This document shows positions 16,149 to 25,085 of a stretch of 36,547 nucleotides of DNA, one piece after another. The translations under genes were made by a program, and so were the position numbers. Where the stretch lies: contig JASLEG010000063.1 in the NCBI GenBank assembly GCA_030151225.1, positions 1 to 36,547 of the forward strand, read 5' to 3'. Numbering within the stretch: position 1 is the stretch's first letter; each line of letters begins with the position of its first letter. The DNA is from Burkholderia sp. (GTDB lineage Bacteria; Pseudomonadota; Gammaproteobacteria; Burkholderiales; Burkholderiaceae). The notes beneath the pieces were generated by a model, which was not told the origin of the DNA, made no database searches, and saw only the letters and a list, made by a program, of their open reading frames with translations.

Positions 16149-16865
16149 ATGCCTTCCCGTACCTTTCTCGTGACCGGCGCCTCGAAGGGCATCGGCCTCG
16201 CGCTGAGCGAGCGCCTCGTGCGCGCCGGCCATCGTGTGGTGGGCCTCGCCCGCGGGCCGGCCGAGTTTCCCGGCGAACTGGTCAGCGTCGATCTGGCCGA
16301 CCGCGACGCCACCGACGCCGCGCTACGCGCCCTGCTCGCGCGCCATGCCTTCGACGGCGTGGTGAACAACGTCGGCCTCGTGAAGCCGCAGGCGATCGGC
16401 AACGTGGACCTCGCCACGCTCGACGAGGTGCTCGCGGTGAACCTGCATCCGGCCGTGCAGACGGTGCAGGCCCTGCTGCCCGGCATGCGCGAGCGCGGCT
16501 GGGGCCGCGTGGTCAACATCTCGAGCCTGACGATCCTCGGCATCGCCGAACGCACGGCCTACGCGGCGGCCAAGGCCGCGCTGGTCAGCTTCGCGCGCTC
16601 GTGGGCGCTCGAACTCGCGCCCACCGGCATCACCGTGAACGCGGTGGCGCCGGGCCCGACCGAGACGGCGCTGTTCCGGGCCAACAACCCGCCCGGCAGC
16701 GCGGGCGAGCACCGTTACCTGTCCGGCGTGCCGATGGGCCGCTTCGGCACGCCGGACGAGATCGCCGCGACGATCGCGTTCCTGCTGTCGGACGACGCGG
16801 CGTTCATCACCGGCCAGACGCTGTTCGTGGACGGCGGCGCATCGATCGGCCGTCGCGCGTTCTAG
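16149..16865 (+). CDS. short-chain dehydrogenase/reductase
   Basis: 238-aa classical SDR. The cofactor motif TGASKGIG is at residues 9-16 and NNVG at 73-76. The catalytic set is Ser125, Tyr138 and Lys142 (YAAAK), and PGPTET follows the fold's substrate loop. The C-terminus DDAAFITGQTLFVDGGA is typical of FabG-like members. Substrate unknown; a carbonyl made by peroxide damage would fit the operon but is inference. GGAG lies 7 bp upstream of the ATG. It is last in the three-gene operon and faces the end of a LysR gene 46 bp away. Confidence 0.9.
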   Translation: MPSRTFLVTGASKGIGLALSERLVRAGHRVVGLARGPAEFPGELVSVDLADRDATDAALRALLARHAFDGVVNNVGLVKPQAIGNVDLATLDEVLAVNLHPAVQTVQALLPGMRERGWGRVVNISSLTILGIAERTAYAAAKAALVSFARSWALELAPTGITVNAVAPGPTETALFRANNPPGSAGEHRYLSGVPMGRFGTPDEIAATIAFLLSDDAAFITGQTLFVDGGASIGRRAF

Positions 16866-16911
16866 CGAGCGGCAGCGGCAGCGGCGCGGAGATGCATGCC
16901 ACGGATCCGGC

Positions 16912-17823
16912 TCAGCCCGCCTGCCTCCCGGCGCCGCCCATCACCGCCTCGACGAAATCGACGAACGCGCGCGCCCGCGAGGTAACCAGGCGCCCGGCCG
17001 GGAACACGGCCCACAGATCGACGCACGGCAGCGACCAGTCGTCGAGCACGGCGCGCACCTCGCCGCTCGCCAGCTCGGGCCCGAACATCCACTCCGACGC
17101 GATCGCGAGCCCCATGTGGGCGAGCACGGCCGTGCGCAGGCCCTCGGCCGCGCTCACGCGCACCCGCCCCGACACGGTCACCGCCACTTCCGTGCCGTCC
17201 GCTTCGCGCCGGAATGCCCAGTTCTCGCCACCGCCGCCGCGCAGCGCATGCACGATCGCGTGATGGCGGCTCAGCTCGGCCGGCGTGGCCGGCACGCCGG
17301 CCTCGGCCAGATACGCGGGCGTGGCCAGCACGCGCCGCCGGCCGCGGGCGATGCGGCGCGCGGTCATCTGCGAATCGTCGAGCGAGCCCATCCGCAGCGC
17401 CACGTCCACGCCCTCCTCGAGCAGGTCGATCGGGCGATCGTCGAGGATGATGTCGAGCTCCAGGTCGGGATGCCGATCGAGGAAGGTCTTCAGCGCGGGC
17501 AGCACGTGCAGCCGCGCGAAGGTCACGGCCGCGCCCACGCGCAGCTTTCCCGACAGCCCCGTCGACGCATCGCGTACGGCCTGCTCGGCCTGATCCGCCG
17601 CCTCGATCGCGCGTCGCGCATGCTCGTAGAAACGCTGGCCGGCGTCGGTGGGCACCAGCCCGCGCGTGGAGCGCAGCAGCAACCGCGCGCCGAGATGCGC
17701 CTCGAGTTGCGCCACCGATTTCGACACGGCCGGCTGCCCGAGCTCGAGCCGGCGCGCGGCGGCCGAGAACGAGCCCGCCTCCACCACTGCCACGAAGGTT
17801 TCCATCGCTGCCATTCGGTCCAT
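16912..17823 (-). CDS. LysR-family transcriptional regulator
   Basis: 303-aa LysR regulator. The HTH region is GSFSAAARRLELGQPAVSKS followed by LEAHLGARLLLRSTRGLVPT, and the effector domain starts at about residue 90 (GKLRVGAAVTFARLHVLPAL). MDRMAAMETF at 17823 is taken as the start, with GGGGAG 10 bp upstream; an extension to 17865 has no ribosome site. It is convergent with the AhpD-like/Prx/SDR operon and could regulate it, although LysR genes are more often divergent from their targets. Confidence 0.88.
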   Translation of the reverse strand: MDRMAAMETFVAVVEAGSFSAAARRLELGQPAVSKSVAQLEAHLGARLLLRSTRGLVPTDAGQRFYEHARRAIEAADQAEQAVRDASTGLSGKLRVGAAVTFARLHVLPALKTFLDRHPDLELDIILDDRPIDLLEEGVDVALRMGSLDDSQMTARRIARGRRRVLATPAYLAEAGVPATPAELSRHHAIVHALRGGGGENWAFRREADGTEVAVTVSGRVRVSAAEGLRTAVLAHMGLAIASEWMFGPELASGEVRAVLDDWSLPCVDLWAVFPAGRLVTSRARAFVDFVEAVMGGAGRQAG

Positions 17824-18033
17824 CGAAACGTCGCTCCCCGGTCGGACGCGCGGGTCGCGCGCCACCGCGCAGTCTAGCCGCTCGCCGCGCGATACGGGCG
17901 CCGCATGCCGCTGCGGGGCGTTCCCCGCGGCGGCCGCTCTCGGGCTCAGGGGCTGCTGGCCGCCCTCTCGTCATGCGTTCGCACGAGTCGCGTCTTGACG
18001 GTTCAGTCTTGCCGATGCATCGGGAACGCGCCG

Positions 18034-18942
18034 TCACCCGCCTCGCGCCGCCCCCTGCGCATAGGCGCCGAGCCCCTCGGCCAGCGCCGCGAAGGCCGCC
18101 GTGCAGCGCGCGCTGCGGCGCAGATCCTCGTGCATCGCCACCCAGGTGTCCAGCGTGAACGACACGGCGCGCGGCAGCACGCGGTGCAGCGCGGGATCCC
18201 GGGCGGCGAGCGCGGCCTGGCAGAAACCGATGCCGAAGCCGGCCCGAATCGCGGCCAGCTGCGCGAGATCACTGTCGGCGCGCAATCTGAAGTCGGCACG
18301 ATCGAGCGGCGCGAGAATCCGGCCCACCGAACGGATGAAGGCGGTTTCGCGGTCGTAGCCGATCAGCATGTGGCGCGCGAGATCGGCCACCGTGCGCGGT
18401 GTGCCGTGCCGCGCCAGGTAGCGTTGGTGCGCGTGCAGGCCGATCTCGATGCCGCCCGCGCGCCGCGCCACGAGCGCCGCCTGCTGCGGCCGGAACATGC
18501 GCACGGCGATGTCGGCTTCGCGATGCAGCAGGTCGTCCACCCGGTTCGACAGCACCAGCTCGACGCTCAGCGCCGGATGCGCCTCGTGCAGCGCGGTCAG
18601 GATCGGCGGCAGCACCTCCACGCCGATCACCTCGCTCGCCGTGATCCGCACCGTGCCGCGCACGCCGTCGCCATGCCCGCTCGCGGCGCGCCGCAACGCG
18701 GCCGCCGAGGCGGCCACGCCAGCCGCGTGCGGCGCCAGTTCGAGCGCGGCATCGGTGGGCGCATAGCCGTCCACCGAGCGCGTGAACAGCGTGAGCCCGA
18801 GCGCGGCCTCGAGCGCGTCGATGTGGCGGCCCGCGGTGGGCTGCGCGATGCCCATCGCGCGCCCGGCCGCCGACAGCGAGCCCGTTTCCAGCACCTGCAG
18901 GAAGGTGCGATACCACTCCCAGCTCGGTTCGACGTTGCGCAT
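18034..18942 (-). CDS. LysR-family transcriptional regulator
   Basis: 302-aa LysR regulator with a helix-turn-helix in GSLSAAGRAMGIAQPTAGRHI, followed by LEAALGLTLFTRSVDGYAPT, and an effector domain from about residue 90 (GTVRITASEVIGVEVLPPI). MRNVEPSWEW at 18942 is chosen because GGAA lies 9 bp upstream; an ATG three codons earlier is possible. The divergent NAD(P)-binding epimerase-like gene starts 118 bp away and is the likely target. The intergenic DNA carries GTATG-type direct repeats (18944-18958) that could be operator elements. Confidence 0.88.
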   Translation of the reverse strand: MRNVEPSWEWYRTFLQVLETGSLSAAGRAMGIAQPTAGRHIDALEAALGLTLFTRSVDGYAPTDAALELAPHAAGVAASAAALRRAASGHGDGVRGTVRITASEVIGVEVLPPILTALHEAHPALSVELVLSNRVDDLLHREADIAVRMFRPQQAALVARRAGGIEIGLHAHQRYLARHGTPRTVADLARHMLIGYDRETAFIRSVGRILAPLDRADFRLRADSDLAQLAAIRAGFGIGFCQAALAARDPALHRVLPRAVSFTLDTWVAMHEDLRRSARCTAAFAALAEGLGAYAQGAARGG

Positions 18943-19060
18943 GGTATGCATTTCCGTATGGATGACCGACGATCTTAGCCAATTTTCATTGAGCCTCCAG
19001 CGCCGCACACTGCAGGGCATCGAGCGCGGCAACCGGCCGGGCTCACCGAAGGAGTCCGTC

Positions 19061-20044
19061 ATGTCGAAGATTGCCCTGTTCGGCGCTGCCGGCGCGATCG
19101 GCCGCAGCATCGCCGATGCGCTGCGCGCGCAGCAACGCCCGTATCGCGTGGTCGGCCGCCAGGCCGCCGCCCTGCATGCCACGTTCGGCGCCGACCCGCT
19201 CGCCGAGCTCGCCACCTGGGATCCGGATTCGCCGGACTCGATCCGCGCCGCCGCGAGCGGCATCGACACGCTCGTCTATCTGGTCGGCGTCGATTACTGG
19301 CGCTTCGAGCTGCATCCGGCGCTGATGCAGCGCACGATCGACGGCGCGGTGGCGGCCGGCGTGAAGCGCATCGTGCTGATCGGCACCGTGTATCCGTATG
19401 GCCGTTCGCGCGGCAATCCGGTGCGCGAGGATCATCCGCGCACGCCGCACACGTTCAAGGGGCGCATGCGGCTCGAACAGGAGCAGCGGCTGATGCAGGC
19501 GCATGCGGACGGCCGGATCGAGGCCACGGTGCTGCGGCTGCCCGATTTCTACGGGCCCGGCGTGACGGCCAGCCTGCTGCACGGCGCGATTCGCGCGGCG
19601 GTGGCCGGCGGCCCGGCCGACCTGCTCGGCCCGCTCGATCGCGAGCATGAATTCGTGTTCGTGCCCGACGTGGGGCCGGTGCTGACCCGCCTGATCGACA
19701 CGCCCGGGGCGTGGGGCCGAATCTGGCATCTGGGCGGCGCGGGCGTGACCACGCAGCGCGCGCTGCTCGACGAGATCGAGCGGCAGACCGGCCGCAAGCT
19801 GCGGCCGCGGGTGGCGAACAAGACGATGCTGCGCGTGCTCGGCCTGTTCAAGCCGATGATGCGCGAGCTGGTGGAGATGAACTATCTGATGACCGAGCCG
19901 CTGATCCTCGACGACTCGGCGCTGCAGGCGCTGATCGGGCCGATCCGCAAGACGCCGTACGCGGAAGGGCTGCGGCGCTCGCTGGCGGCGCAGGCCGAGA
20001 CAGCCGCCGCCGCGCCGGCACCGACGTCGCGCGAGCGCGCCTGA
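19061..20044 (+). CDS. NAD(P)-dependent epimerase/dehydratase-like protein (atypical SDR)
   Basis: 327-aa extended/atypical SDR with an N-terminal Rossmann motif FGAAGAIGRSIA (residues about 6-17). The central VYPYGRSRG and PDFYGPGVTASLL segments match nucleoside-sugar epimerase-like NAD(P)-binding proteins. A usable YxxxK is not clear, so catalysis may be altered or it may be a binding/regulatory SDR. The C-terminus is Ala-rich. The ATG has an excellent GAAGGAG site. It is divergent from the LysR gene, a typical regulator/target pair. Confidence 0.85.
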   Translation: MSKIALFGAAGAIGRSIADALRAQQRPYRVVGRQAAALHATFGADPLAELATWDPDSPDSIRAAASGIDTLVYLVGVDYWRFELHPALMQRTIDGAVAAGVKRIVLIGTVYPYGRSRGNPVREDHPRTPHTFKGRMRLEQEQRLMQAHADGRIEATVLRLPDFYGPGVTASLLHGAIRAAVAGGPADLLGPLDREHEFVFVPDVGPVLTRLIDTPGAWGRIWHLGGAGVTTQRALLDEIERQTGRKLRPRVANKTMLRVLGLFKPMMRELVEMNYLMTEPLILDDSALQALIGPIRKTPYAEGLRRSLAAQAETAAAAPAPTSRERA

Positions 20045-20128
20045 GCACGGCAAGCCCTGCAGCTTCGCTGCGCGCCACGGCGATCTGCGGGCCGCGGGCG
20101 CGCGAAAGGAATGAAAGCTTCGGCCTGC

Positions 20129-20806
20129 TCAGCGTGCCGGGGGCGTCGGATCGACGGCGTCGAAGCGCATCAGTTCGGCCAGGTCGCGCTCCACGCTCAG
20201 GCAGCCGCGCTCGCGCCACTGCGCGGCCGAGATCTCGCCCGTCACCGCGCCCACGAAGCGCGTGCCCGCGGCGGCGGCGGCCTGCGCGTCGGCGTCGTGG
20301 TCGCCCACGTAGGTGGCCTCGCCCGGCGCAACGCCGAGCAGGTCGAGCGCCTTCAACAGTCCTTCCGGATGCGGCTTGTGATGGGTGACGTCCTCGCCGC
20401 CCACGATCACGCTCACGTACTGCGCGAGATGCGTGTGCGCGAGGATCTGCTCGATCCGGTAGCGGAACTTGGTCGACACGATCGCCACCGGCACCTGCTG
20501 CACGTGCAGCGTGAACAGCAGCGAGATCGCCTCGGGGTAGAGACGCGTCATCGGCACCATCACGCGGTCCGCATGCGCCACGAAGCGGGTGGCATAGGTG
20601 GCGGCCTGATCGGCGTCGTCGCTGCCGGTCAGGAACGTGAAGGTGCGCACGAGGTTCAGGCCGATCGAGGCCTCGATGCGCTCGCGCGGCGGCACCGGCA
20701 GGCCCATGTCGGTCAGCGCGCCCTGCGCGCAGCACACGATGGCATCGCGCGAATCGGCGAGCGTCAGGTCGAAGTCGAACAGATAGGCGCGGCTGGCTGG
20801 AAACAT
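20129..20806 (-). CDS. HAD-superfamily phosphatase (phosphoglycolate phosphatase-like)
   Basis: 225-aa HAD hydrolase, subfamily IA. Motif I DFDLTLADS gives the nucleophile Asp11 and general acid Asp13; motif II is IVSTK; motif III lysine lies in HHKPHPEG; motif IV is YVGDHDAD. An alpha-helical cap lies between residues 16 and 85. Family members dephosphorylate 2-phosphoglycolate or related small phosphates; the actual substrate is unknown. It follows the TauE/SafE permease on the same strand after a 115-bp gap, so co-transcription is possible but not shown. Confidence 0.88.
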   Translation of the reverse strand: MFPASRAYLFDFDLTLADSRDAIVCCAQGALTDMGLPVPPRERIEASIGLNLVRTFTFLTGSDDADQAATYATRFVAHADRVMVPMTRLYPEAISLLFTLHVQQVPVAIVSTKFRYRIEQILAHTHLAQYVSVIVGGEDVTHHKPHPEGLLKALDLLGVAPGEATYVGDHDADAQAAAAAGTRFVGAVTGEISAAQWRERGCLSVERDLAELMRFDAVDPTPPAR

Positions 20807-20921
20807 GGGACGGGGCGGGCGTGAAGGCTTGCGCGGCGCGGGGTGGCCGACGCGAAGCGGCCATCATAACGGATGCCGCCGGCCGGCGCGGTGCGCCCGG
20901 CCCGCCCGGCCGTTCGCCCGC

Positions 20922-21725
20922 TCAGAGGCCGGCCGCCTTCCCCAGCAGGCCCAGCGCCACCACCACCAGCACCGAGGCGAAGCCCGTCTGCACGTGCCGC
21001 GCCGCGAGCCGGCGCGAGGCGAGCCGCCCCGCCACCATGCCGGCCGCGGTGGCGCCGCTGAACCACACGGCCACCTGCGCCGGCACCGGTGTGCCGTGCG
21101 CGATCGTGGAGGCGATGCCGCCCGCCCCCACCAGCGCGATCACCGCCAGCGAGGTGGCCACGATGCCATGCATCGGCACGTCGGTCAGCTTGCGCAGCAT
21201 CGGCACGATGATGAAGCCGCCGCCCACGCCGAGCAGCCCCGTCATCAGCCCCGTCACGGCACCGGTGCCGGCGAGTGCCGCGGCCGTGCCCGGCGTCCAG
21301 GCGAGGCGCCCGGTGGCCGGGTTCATGTGGCCGACGCACAGCGGCGAGTCGTCGGGCGCGTCCGCCTTGCCGGCCAGCACCTGGCGCCACTGCCGCAGCG
21401 CCACCACCAGCATCACGAGCGCGAACAGCGCGAGCAGCAGCCGCTGCGGCAGCGCATGGGCGGCACGCACCCCGAGCGTGGTGGCCGGCACGCCGGCGGC
21501 CGCCATCAGCAGCGCGGCGCGATAGCGCACGAGCCGGCGCCGGAATGCCTCGAGCGCGCCGATCGCCGCGCTGCCGGCCACCGCGATCAGCGCGACCGGC
21601 GTGGCCTGCTGGATGGTCCAGCCCAGGCCGGCCACCAGCGCCGGCACCGCGAGAATGCCGCCACCCGCGCCGGTCAGGCCGAGCACCGCGCCCACCAGCG
21701 CGCCGAGGATCAGGGCGAGGTCCAT
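20922..21725 (-). CDS. TauE/SafE (TSUP) family sulfite/anion exporter permease
   Basis: 267-aa integral membrane protein with about eight hydrophobic segments in two homologous halves. The family repeat motif appears twice: LTGAGGGILAVPAL near residue 17 and LLGVGGGFIIVPML in the second half. TSUP members move sulfite, sulfoacetate or related organosulfur anions; substrate not predictable here. GGGAG precedes the ATG at 21725. It is followed on the same strand by the HAD phosphatase. Confidence 0.9.
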   Translation of the reverse strand: MDLALILGALVGAVLGLTGAGGGILAVPALVAGLGWTIQQATPVALIAVAGSAAIGALEAFRRRLVRYRAALLMAAAGVPATTLGVRAAHALPQRLLLALFALVMLVVALRQWRQVLAGKADAPDDSPLCVGHMNPATGRLAWTPGTAAALAGTGAVTGLMTGLLGVGGGFIIVPMLRKLTDVPMHGIVATSLAVIALVGAGGIASTIAHGTPVPAQVAVWFSGATAAGMVAGRLASRRLAARHVQTGFASVLVVVALGLLGKAAGL

Positions 21726-21980
21726 TCAGCGGCTCCCGATCGACAGGTGGACGGGCTGGCGCGGCAAACAGGCGAAGCGATGGTGCAAGAGTGACCTCGA
21801 CGAAGGAAAGCGGGACGGCAACGATCCGCTTTCCCATTCAAATCGCGTGCCAGATCGAGCCTCGCGCGGACCGTCGCGGCAAATCCTTGATTCGACAGCC
21901 CATAAGTGGATGACCGACACGCCAGCCCGAGCCGCGTCGCCTCGGCCGGCCCCGTTCGCACCGCCAGATCGGCACCTGGC

Positions 21981-22006
21981 TGGCAGCAAATGGCAGTGTC
22001 TGGCAG
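21981..22006 (+). repeat. three TGGCAG direct repeats at 10-bp spacing
   Basis: TGGCAG begins at 21981, 21991 and 22001, separated by CAAA and TGTC, so the copies fall on the same helical face. Such arrays commonly bind regulators cooperatively. It is placed about 340 bp upstream of the methyltransferase and 255 bp upstream of the permease start. Confidence 0.6.
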
Positions 22007-22118
22007 CCCACGGCGAACCGTCCAACCCCGCCCGCGCCGCGCATTTCGATACCGATCGTTTCTTTCGGATCAATTCCGGGGCCGAATCCTCGCATTTCCG
22101 TCTGGGCGTTCCCCCGTA

Positions 22119-22146
22119 TTGACCTGCCGCCCCACTTAATGAAAAT
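22119..22146 (+). promoter_or_regulatory. candidate sigma-70 promoter for the methyltransferase
   Basis: TTGACC (5 of 6 to the -35 consensus), a 16-bp spacer and GAAAAT (4 of 6 to the -10). It is the best match by eye in the intergenic region on the plus strand. Unverified. Confidence 0.35.
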
Positions 22147-22346
22147 GGAAGCATTCATCCGCCAGGAGAGGCGATGCGTAGCGTATCCGTCACCCCCGAT
22201 GCGAACCGCGCGACAGGCAGGCTGCCGGCTTCTCCCGCCGCGCGCGTCGCATCGCTCCACGCCCTCCCGCAAGCCCCCTCGCCGCGCATCGCGGCCACCC
22301 ATCACGATCCCCATCAACACGATCCCTGCAAACGGAGCGACCGATC

Positions 22347-23453
22347 ATGACAGCGACCACCCTCGACACGAAGTCCCTGACAGACCGCGACGGCTGGCTG
22401 ATTCGCTACTGCGAGCGCGGCCGCGTCTCCGACTCGGTGATCCGCGGCGGCATCAGCGCGCTGCTGTGGCAGAAACTGCGCGCCGAGCACGTCGACGACG
22501 ACGTGGCCCGCATCGACGCGCTGAACGCCTTCGTCGACGAGCTGAACCGCAGCCCGATCGCGAGCGCGTCCGACACCGTCAGCCGCGAACTCGTGGACAT
22601 GCCGGCCGCGTTCTTCGAGGCGCACCTCGGGCCGCGCGTCAAGCAGTCGTGCTGCTACTTCCCGCAGGGCGAGGACACGCTCGCGCACGCCGAGGACGCG
22701 ATGCTCGCGCTGTACGCCGAGCGCGCCGAGCTGGCCGACGGCCAGCGCGTGCTCGACCTCGGTTGCGGCTGGGGCGCGCAATCGCTGTGGCTGGCCGAGC
22801 GCTACCGGCATTCGCAGGTGGTGGGCCTGACCGGCTCCGCGCGCCAGCGCGAATTCGTGGAGCAGCGCGCCGCCGCGCGCGGCCTGACCAACCTGAAGGT
22901 CGTGACCGGCGACGTCGCCACCCACGAATTCGCGGGTGCCGACGCCGGCTTCGACCGCGTGCTGTCGATCGAGAACTTCGAGCACATGAAGAACTACCGC
23001 GCGCTGCTCGCGAAGATCTCGCACTGGATGCGCGACGACGGCAAGCTGTTCGTGCACCTGTTCGCGCACCGGCTGGTGGCGTATCACTTCACCACCCAGG
23101 ACGGCAACGACTGGATGTCGCGCCACTTCTTCGGCGGCGGCACGATGCCGTCGGCGGACCTGCTGCTGCGCTTCCAGGATCACCTGCGCGTGGAAAAGCA
23201 GTGGTGGCTCGACGGCACCCACTACCAGCGCACCGCCAACCATTGGCTCGCCTCGCTCGACGCCGCGCACGAGCAGGTGATGCCGGCGCTGCGCGAGACC
23301 TTCGGCGAGGACGACGCGCCGATCGTGTTCCAGCGCTGGCGCATGTTCTACATGGCGGTGGCCGGGCTGTTCGGCTATCGTCACGGCCGCGAATGGGGCG
23401 TCGCGCACTATCTGTTCGACAAGCGCTCGGCCGGCGCGATCGGCAACGCCTGA
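22347..23453 (+). CDS. SAM-dependent methyltransferase, coclaurine N-methyltransferase-like (Cfa superfamily)
   Basis: 368-aa class I methyltransferase in the cyclopropane-fatty-acid-synthase superfamily. Its motifs match the plant benzylisoquinoline N-methyltransferase branch: HLGPRVKQSCCYFPQG (93-108), SAM motif VLDLGCGWG (135-143), IENFEHMKNY with Glu209, Glu212 and His213 in the spacing of the plant catalytic Glu/Glu/His, then LFVHLFAHR, DWMSRHFFGGGTMPS and HYQRTANHW. These bacterial relatives are mostly uncharacterised; the substrate may be an amine or a lipid. The ATG has GGAG upstream. It is monocistronic with its own terminator. Confidence 0.85.
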   Translation: MTATTLDTKSLTDRDGWLIRYCERGRVSDSVIRGGISALLWQKLRAEHVDDDVARIDALNAFVDELNRSPIASASDTVSRELVDMPAAFFEAHLGPRVKQSCCYFPQGEDTLAHAEDAMLALYAERAELADGQRVLDLGCGWGAQSLWLAERYRHSQVVGLTGSARQREFVEQRAAARGLTNLKVVTGDVATHEFAGADAGFDRVLSIENFEHMKNYRALLAKISHWMRDDGKLFVHLFAHRLVAYHFTTQDGNDWMSRHFFGGGTMPSADLLLRFQDHLRVEKQWWLDGTHYQRTANHWLASLDAAHEQVMPALRETFGEDDAPIVFQRWRMFYMAVAGLFGYRHGREWGVAHYLFDKRSAGAIGNA

Positions 23454-23476
23454 TCGATCGGGCCGCACCATGAAGA

Positions 23477-23512
23477 AGCCGCGTGCTGCTTTCGGCAGCA
23501 CGCGGCTTTTTT
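23477..23512 (+). terminator. strong intrinsic terminator after the methyltransferase
   Basis: A 13-bp perfect stem (23477-23489 with 23495-23507), a TTTCG loop and a run of six T. It lies between convergent genes and serves the plus-strand methyltransferase; read from the other strand the tail is only CTTCTTC, so termination there would be weaker. Confidence 0.92.
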
Positions 23513-23527
23513 CATTTCGGGCCCGGC

Positions 23528-24943
23528 TCAGCGCACCGTGGCGGCACGGGCACCGTTCTGGCGGCGGCGATACGCGGTGTCGCGCGTCGCGAGCCAGTAG
23601 TAGAGCGGCGAGGTCAGCACCAGGCCCACGAGCCACGACAAGTCCGCCCCGTCGAGATAGCCCGGCACCGGGCCCGTGTACATCGGCGTGTTCATGAACG
23701 GGACCTGCACCGCGATGCCCACCGCGTAGGCGATCAGCGCCTGCGGATTGAAGCGGCCGTAGATGCCGCCGTCCACGCGGAAGATCGACTCGATGTCGTA
23801 ATCGCCCCGGTGGATCACGTAGAAGTCGATCAGGTTGATCGCCGTCCACGGCACCAGCACCACCAGCAGCGCCAGCACGAGATCCACGAGGTGCGAGATG
23901 AAGTTCGTCGACACGCCGATCGCGCCGTAGCACGAAGCCAGCAGGATCACGATCGAGAACACGGCACGCGCGCGCGCAGTGGGAATCCAGCGCCACACGA
24001 AGGTCTGGATCGAGGTGATGGTGGAGAGCACCGCGCCGTACAGGTTCAGCGCGTTGTGGCTGATCACGCTGAGCAGGAACAGCACCAGCATCAGCGAGCC
24101 GAACGGGCCGGTGGCCTGCTTCACGGCATCCATCGTGTCGGCGCCCGGCGCCACGGCCAGCACCGCCACCGCGCCGAACACGAAGGCCAGCGTCGAGCCG
24201 ATCGTGCAGCCGAGGTAGGTGGCCCAGAAGGTCGACGACACGCGCACGTTCGCCGGCAGGTAGCGCGAGTAGTCGGACACGTACGGCGCGAAGGCGATCT
24301 GCCAGAGCGCCGACAGCGACACGGTGGCGAGCCAGCCCGCGAAGCTGAAGCCGCCGCGGGTGAGGAAATCGGCGGTGCCCACGTGCGTGAAGATGTAGCC
24401 GAAGCCCAGCGCGATGCCGATGCCGAGCACCCAGGTGCCGATGCGGTTCAGGATGTGGATGAAGCGGTAGCCCACGATGCCGATCAGCCCCGAGCCCACC
24501 GCGCCGATCACGATGCCCACCGGCACCGGCACCGCCGGCGAGATGCCGTGCAGCGACTTGCCGGCCAGCACGATGTTCGAGGCGAAGAAGGCCACGTACA
24601 TCACGCCGGCGATCAGCGTGACGAGCAGCGCGCCGAGCGAGCCGAACTGCGCGCGGCTCTGGATCATCTGCGGGATGCCCATCTGCGGGCCCTGCGCCGA
24701 GTGCAGCGCCATCAGCACGCCGCCCACGGCCTGGCCGACGATGATCGCCACGATGCCCCACAGCAGGTTGAGGTGGAACACCTGCACGCCGAGCGCGCCG
24801 GTCACGATCGGCAGCGGCGCGATATTGCCGCCGAACCACAGCGTAAACAGGTCGCGCACCTTGCCGTGGCGATCCTCGGGCGGCACGTAGCCGATCGTAT
24901 GCTTTTCAATCAACGGGGACGCGGTGCGCTCCGGGGTGGTCAC
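23528..24943 (-). CDS. NCS1-family nucleobase/hydantoin/allantoin-type permease
   Basis: 471-aa inner-membrane transporter with about 12 hydrophobic segments. The NCS1 signature is near the N-terminus (FTLWFGGNIAPLPIVTGAL) and the YVSDYSRYLP motif is typical of cytosine/purine permease members. NCS1 proteins import cytosine, purines, hydantoins, allantoin or thiamine-like heterocycles with Na+ or H+. The start is a GTG at 24943 with AAGGAG 8 bp upstream. It is divergent from a LysR gene, beyond which lies a flavin monooxygenase/Rid/hydrolase operon, so it probably imports that pathway's substrate (inference). Confidence 0.9.
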   Translation of the reverse strand: MTTPERTASPLIEKHTIGYVPPEDRHGKVRDLFTLWFGGNIAPLPIVTGALGVQVFHLNLLWGIVAIIVGQAVGGVLMALHSAQGPQMGIPQMIQSRAQFGSLGALLVTLIAGVMYVAFFASNIVLAGKSLHGISPAVPVPVGIVIGAVGSGLIGIVGYRFIHILNRIGTWVLGIGIALGFGYIFTHVGTADFLTRGGFSFAGWLATVSLSALWQIAFAPYVSDYSRYLPANVRVSSTFWATYLGCTIGSTLAFVFGAVAVLAVAPGADTMDAVKQATGPFGSLMLVLFLLSVISHNALNLYGAVLSTITSIQTFVWRWIPTARARAVFSIVILLASCYGAIGVSTNFISHLVDLVLALLVVLVPWTAINLIDFYVIHRGDYDIESIFRVDGGIYGRFNPQALIAYAVGIAVQVPFMNTPMYTGPVPGYLDGADLSWLVGLVLTSPLYYWLATRDTAYRRRQNGARAATVR

Positions 24944-25056
24944 GATGAAGTCTCCTTGCGTGCTTCGATATCCGAATCAATGGCGAATGCGCGGCACGCC
25001 GTGTGTCGGCGATGCAGCAAGCCCGTTTTCACCGGCGGCCGTTTGATGTGAGACAA

Positions 25057-25085
25057 AATTTAGCGAAGCCGAAATCATTTGAGAA
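25057..25085 (-). promoter_or_regulatory. candidate sigma-70 promoter for the NCS1 permease
   Basis: On the minus strand TTCTCA (-35, 4 of 6), a 17-bp spacer and TAAATT (-10, 4 of 6) lie in the AT-rich island, leaving a leader of about 105-110 nt before the GTG start. By eye only. Confidence 0.4.

Larger units (their letters stand above)
21726..22346. other. 621-bp divergent intergenic region with phased TGGCAG repeats
   Basis: No convincing gene on either strand; open frames here lack domain character. At 21981-22006 three TGGCAG hexamers occur exactly 10 bp apart. A possible promoter for the downstream methyltransferase lies at 22119-22146 (TTGACC, 16-bp spacer, GAAAAT), giving an approximately 190-nt leader. 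Base composition is slightly less GC-rich from 22040 to 22160 than in the flanking genes. Confidence 0.5.

Noticed and set aside
21969..21988. Sigma-54 promoter (GG-N10-GC) overlapping the TGGCAG array
   Set aside because: The -12 element reads GGCA rather than TTGC, and the match depends on the direct repeats themselves.
21838..22320. Minus-strand 160-aa frame in the permease/methyltransferase intergenic region
   Set aside because: No ribosome site, no recognisable domain, Arg/Gly-biased composition; treated as non-coding.
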